A stretch of 39,137 bases of DNA from a virus: positions 1-39,137 of the IMG/VR virus record IMGVR_UViG_3300013101_000029; one strand, written 5' to 3'. Under the pieces are notes generated by a model, which saw only the letters and a list, made by a program, of their open reading frames with translations, was not told where the DNA came from and did not search any database. Positions within the stretch are counted from its first letter, which is position 1. Each line of letters starts with the position of its first letter. Made by a program: the position numbers and the translations under genes. Shown piece by piece: positions 38,892 to 39,137 of the stretch.

Positions 38892-39137
38892 TAGCTCAAC
38901 CCCATAGTTATGCCAGCGTTACCAGGTGCGTTCACGTTATCGTTACTGATACCGAGGGCCTTAGTGACAGCCTCCAGGTCAACCTCGTCCGAAACGAACA
39001 CGTTGATATCCTGTTGCCTATTGTCCTGATAGTTCACACCCATACTGTCAGCCTGCACAGCACGACGCACCTCAAACAAGGTAGGCATACGAATCTCGGC
39101 AGGAATATTGAACCCCTGCTCAACCTCATCAACAAGA
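38891..39137 (-). CDS. C-terminal end of probable tape-measure protein (partial)
   Basis: The frame is open to the right edge and stops at 38891, with 81 visible residues. EVEQGFNIPAEIRMPTLFEV, DSMGVNYQDNRQQDINVFVS and a GISNDNVNAPG tail are seen. The ATG at 39088 is internal, not a start. Gene order (long gene, then minor tail genes) suggests the tape-measure protein. The rest lies outside the window, so the identity is an inference. Confidence 0.6.
   Translation of the reverse strand, partial: LVDEVEQGFNIPAEIRMPTLFEVRRAVQADSMGVNYQDNRQQDINVFVSDEVDLEAVTKALGISNDNVNAPGNAGITMGLS

Noticed and set aside
1-39137. tRNA genes, integrase, transposase or terminase in the window
   Set aside because: Reading gaps and products gave no cloverleaf-like gap sequence, no recombinase motifs and no terminase; most gaps are too short to hold a tRNA.

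Overview
The window is part of a tailed double-stranded DNA phage genome, probably siphovirus-like, and its host is very likely an actinobacterium. The host call rests on a WhiB-family regulator (13785-14117), an r1t-type holin, peptidase-M15 lysins and the style of the minor tail genes. Base composition looks close to half G+C by eye, lower than most cultured high-GC actinobacteria, but many actinophages share this. Genes are packed with ATGA/GTGA-type overlaps and mostly good Shine-Dalgarno sites. I found no tRNA, integrase, CRISPR array or insertion sequence. The only non-coding stretch above 100 bases is the convergent junction at 15348-15458.

Left arm, plus strand (1-15347): about 33 small to medium genes. 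The recognisable ones are an ATP-dependent DNA ligase like the ligase domain of LigD (883-1866) and a Ku-like DNA-end-binding protein (2319-3092), which together look like a compact phage-encoded non-homologous end-joining (NHEJ) set. Next come a MoxR/RavA-type AAA+ ATPase (4198-5391) and a VWA/MIDAS protein (6017-7585), a probable chaperone pair resembling RavA-ViaA. Further on are a RuvB-like AAA+ motor (11940-12791), a winged-helix-like protein, a WhiB regulator and a terminal lipoprotein. Between them lie many small unknown proteins, several with paired cysteines.

Convergent junction (15348-15458): two strong inverted repeats, probably a bidirectional terminator.

Right arm, minus strand (39137 down to 15459), read in transcription order: the C-terminus of a probable tape-measure protein; a small minor tail protein; a 1022-residue tail-associated lysin with a discoidin-like insertion and a C-terminal M15 peptidase; a run of adsorption/tail-fibre proteins sharing repeated domains; three membrane proteins including an r1t-type holin; then a recombination/replication block (Cas4/RecB-like nuclease, Sak4-like ATPase, a probable single-strand-DNA-binding protein, and a T7-gp4-like primase-helicase). 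After these come small genes, an M15 endolysin, a small probable virion protein, a degenerate RmlD-like sugar-nucleotide dehydrogenase and an HNH protein. Tail, lysis and replication genes therefore share one strand, and the replication block separates holins from endolysin.

The most interesting system is the Ku plus ligase pair. Known mycobacteriophage Ku proteins (Omega, Corndog) are thought to borrow host LigD; this phage appears to carry both parts, just upstream of a 363-residue unknown protein and the MoxR/VWA machine.
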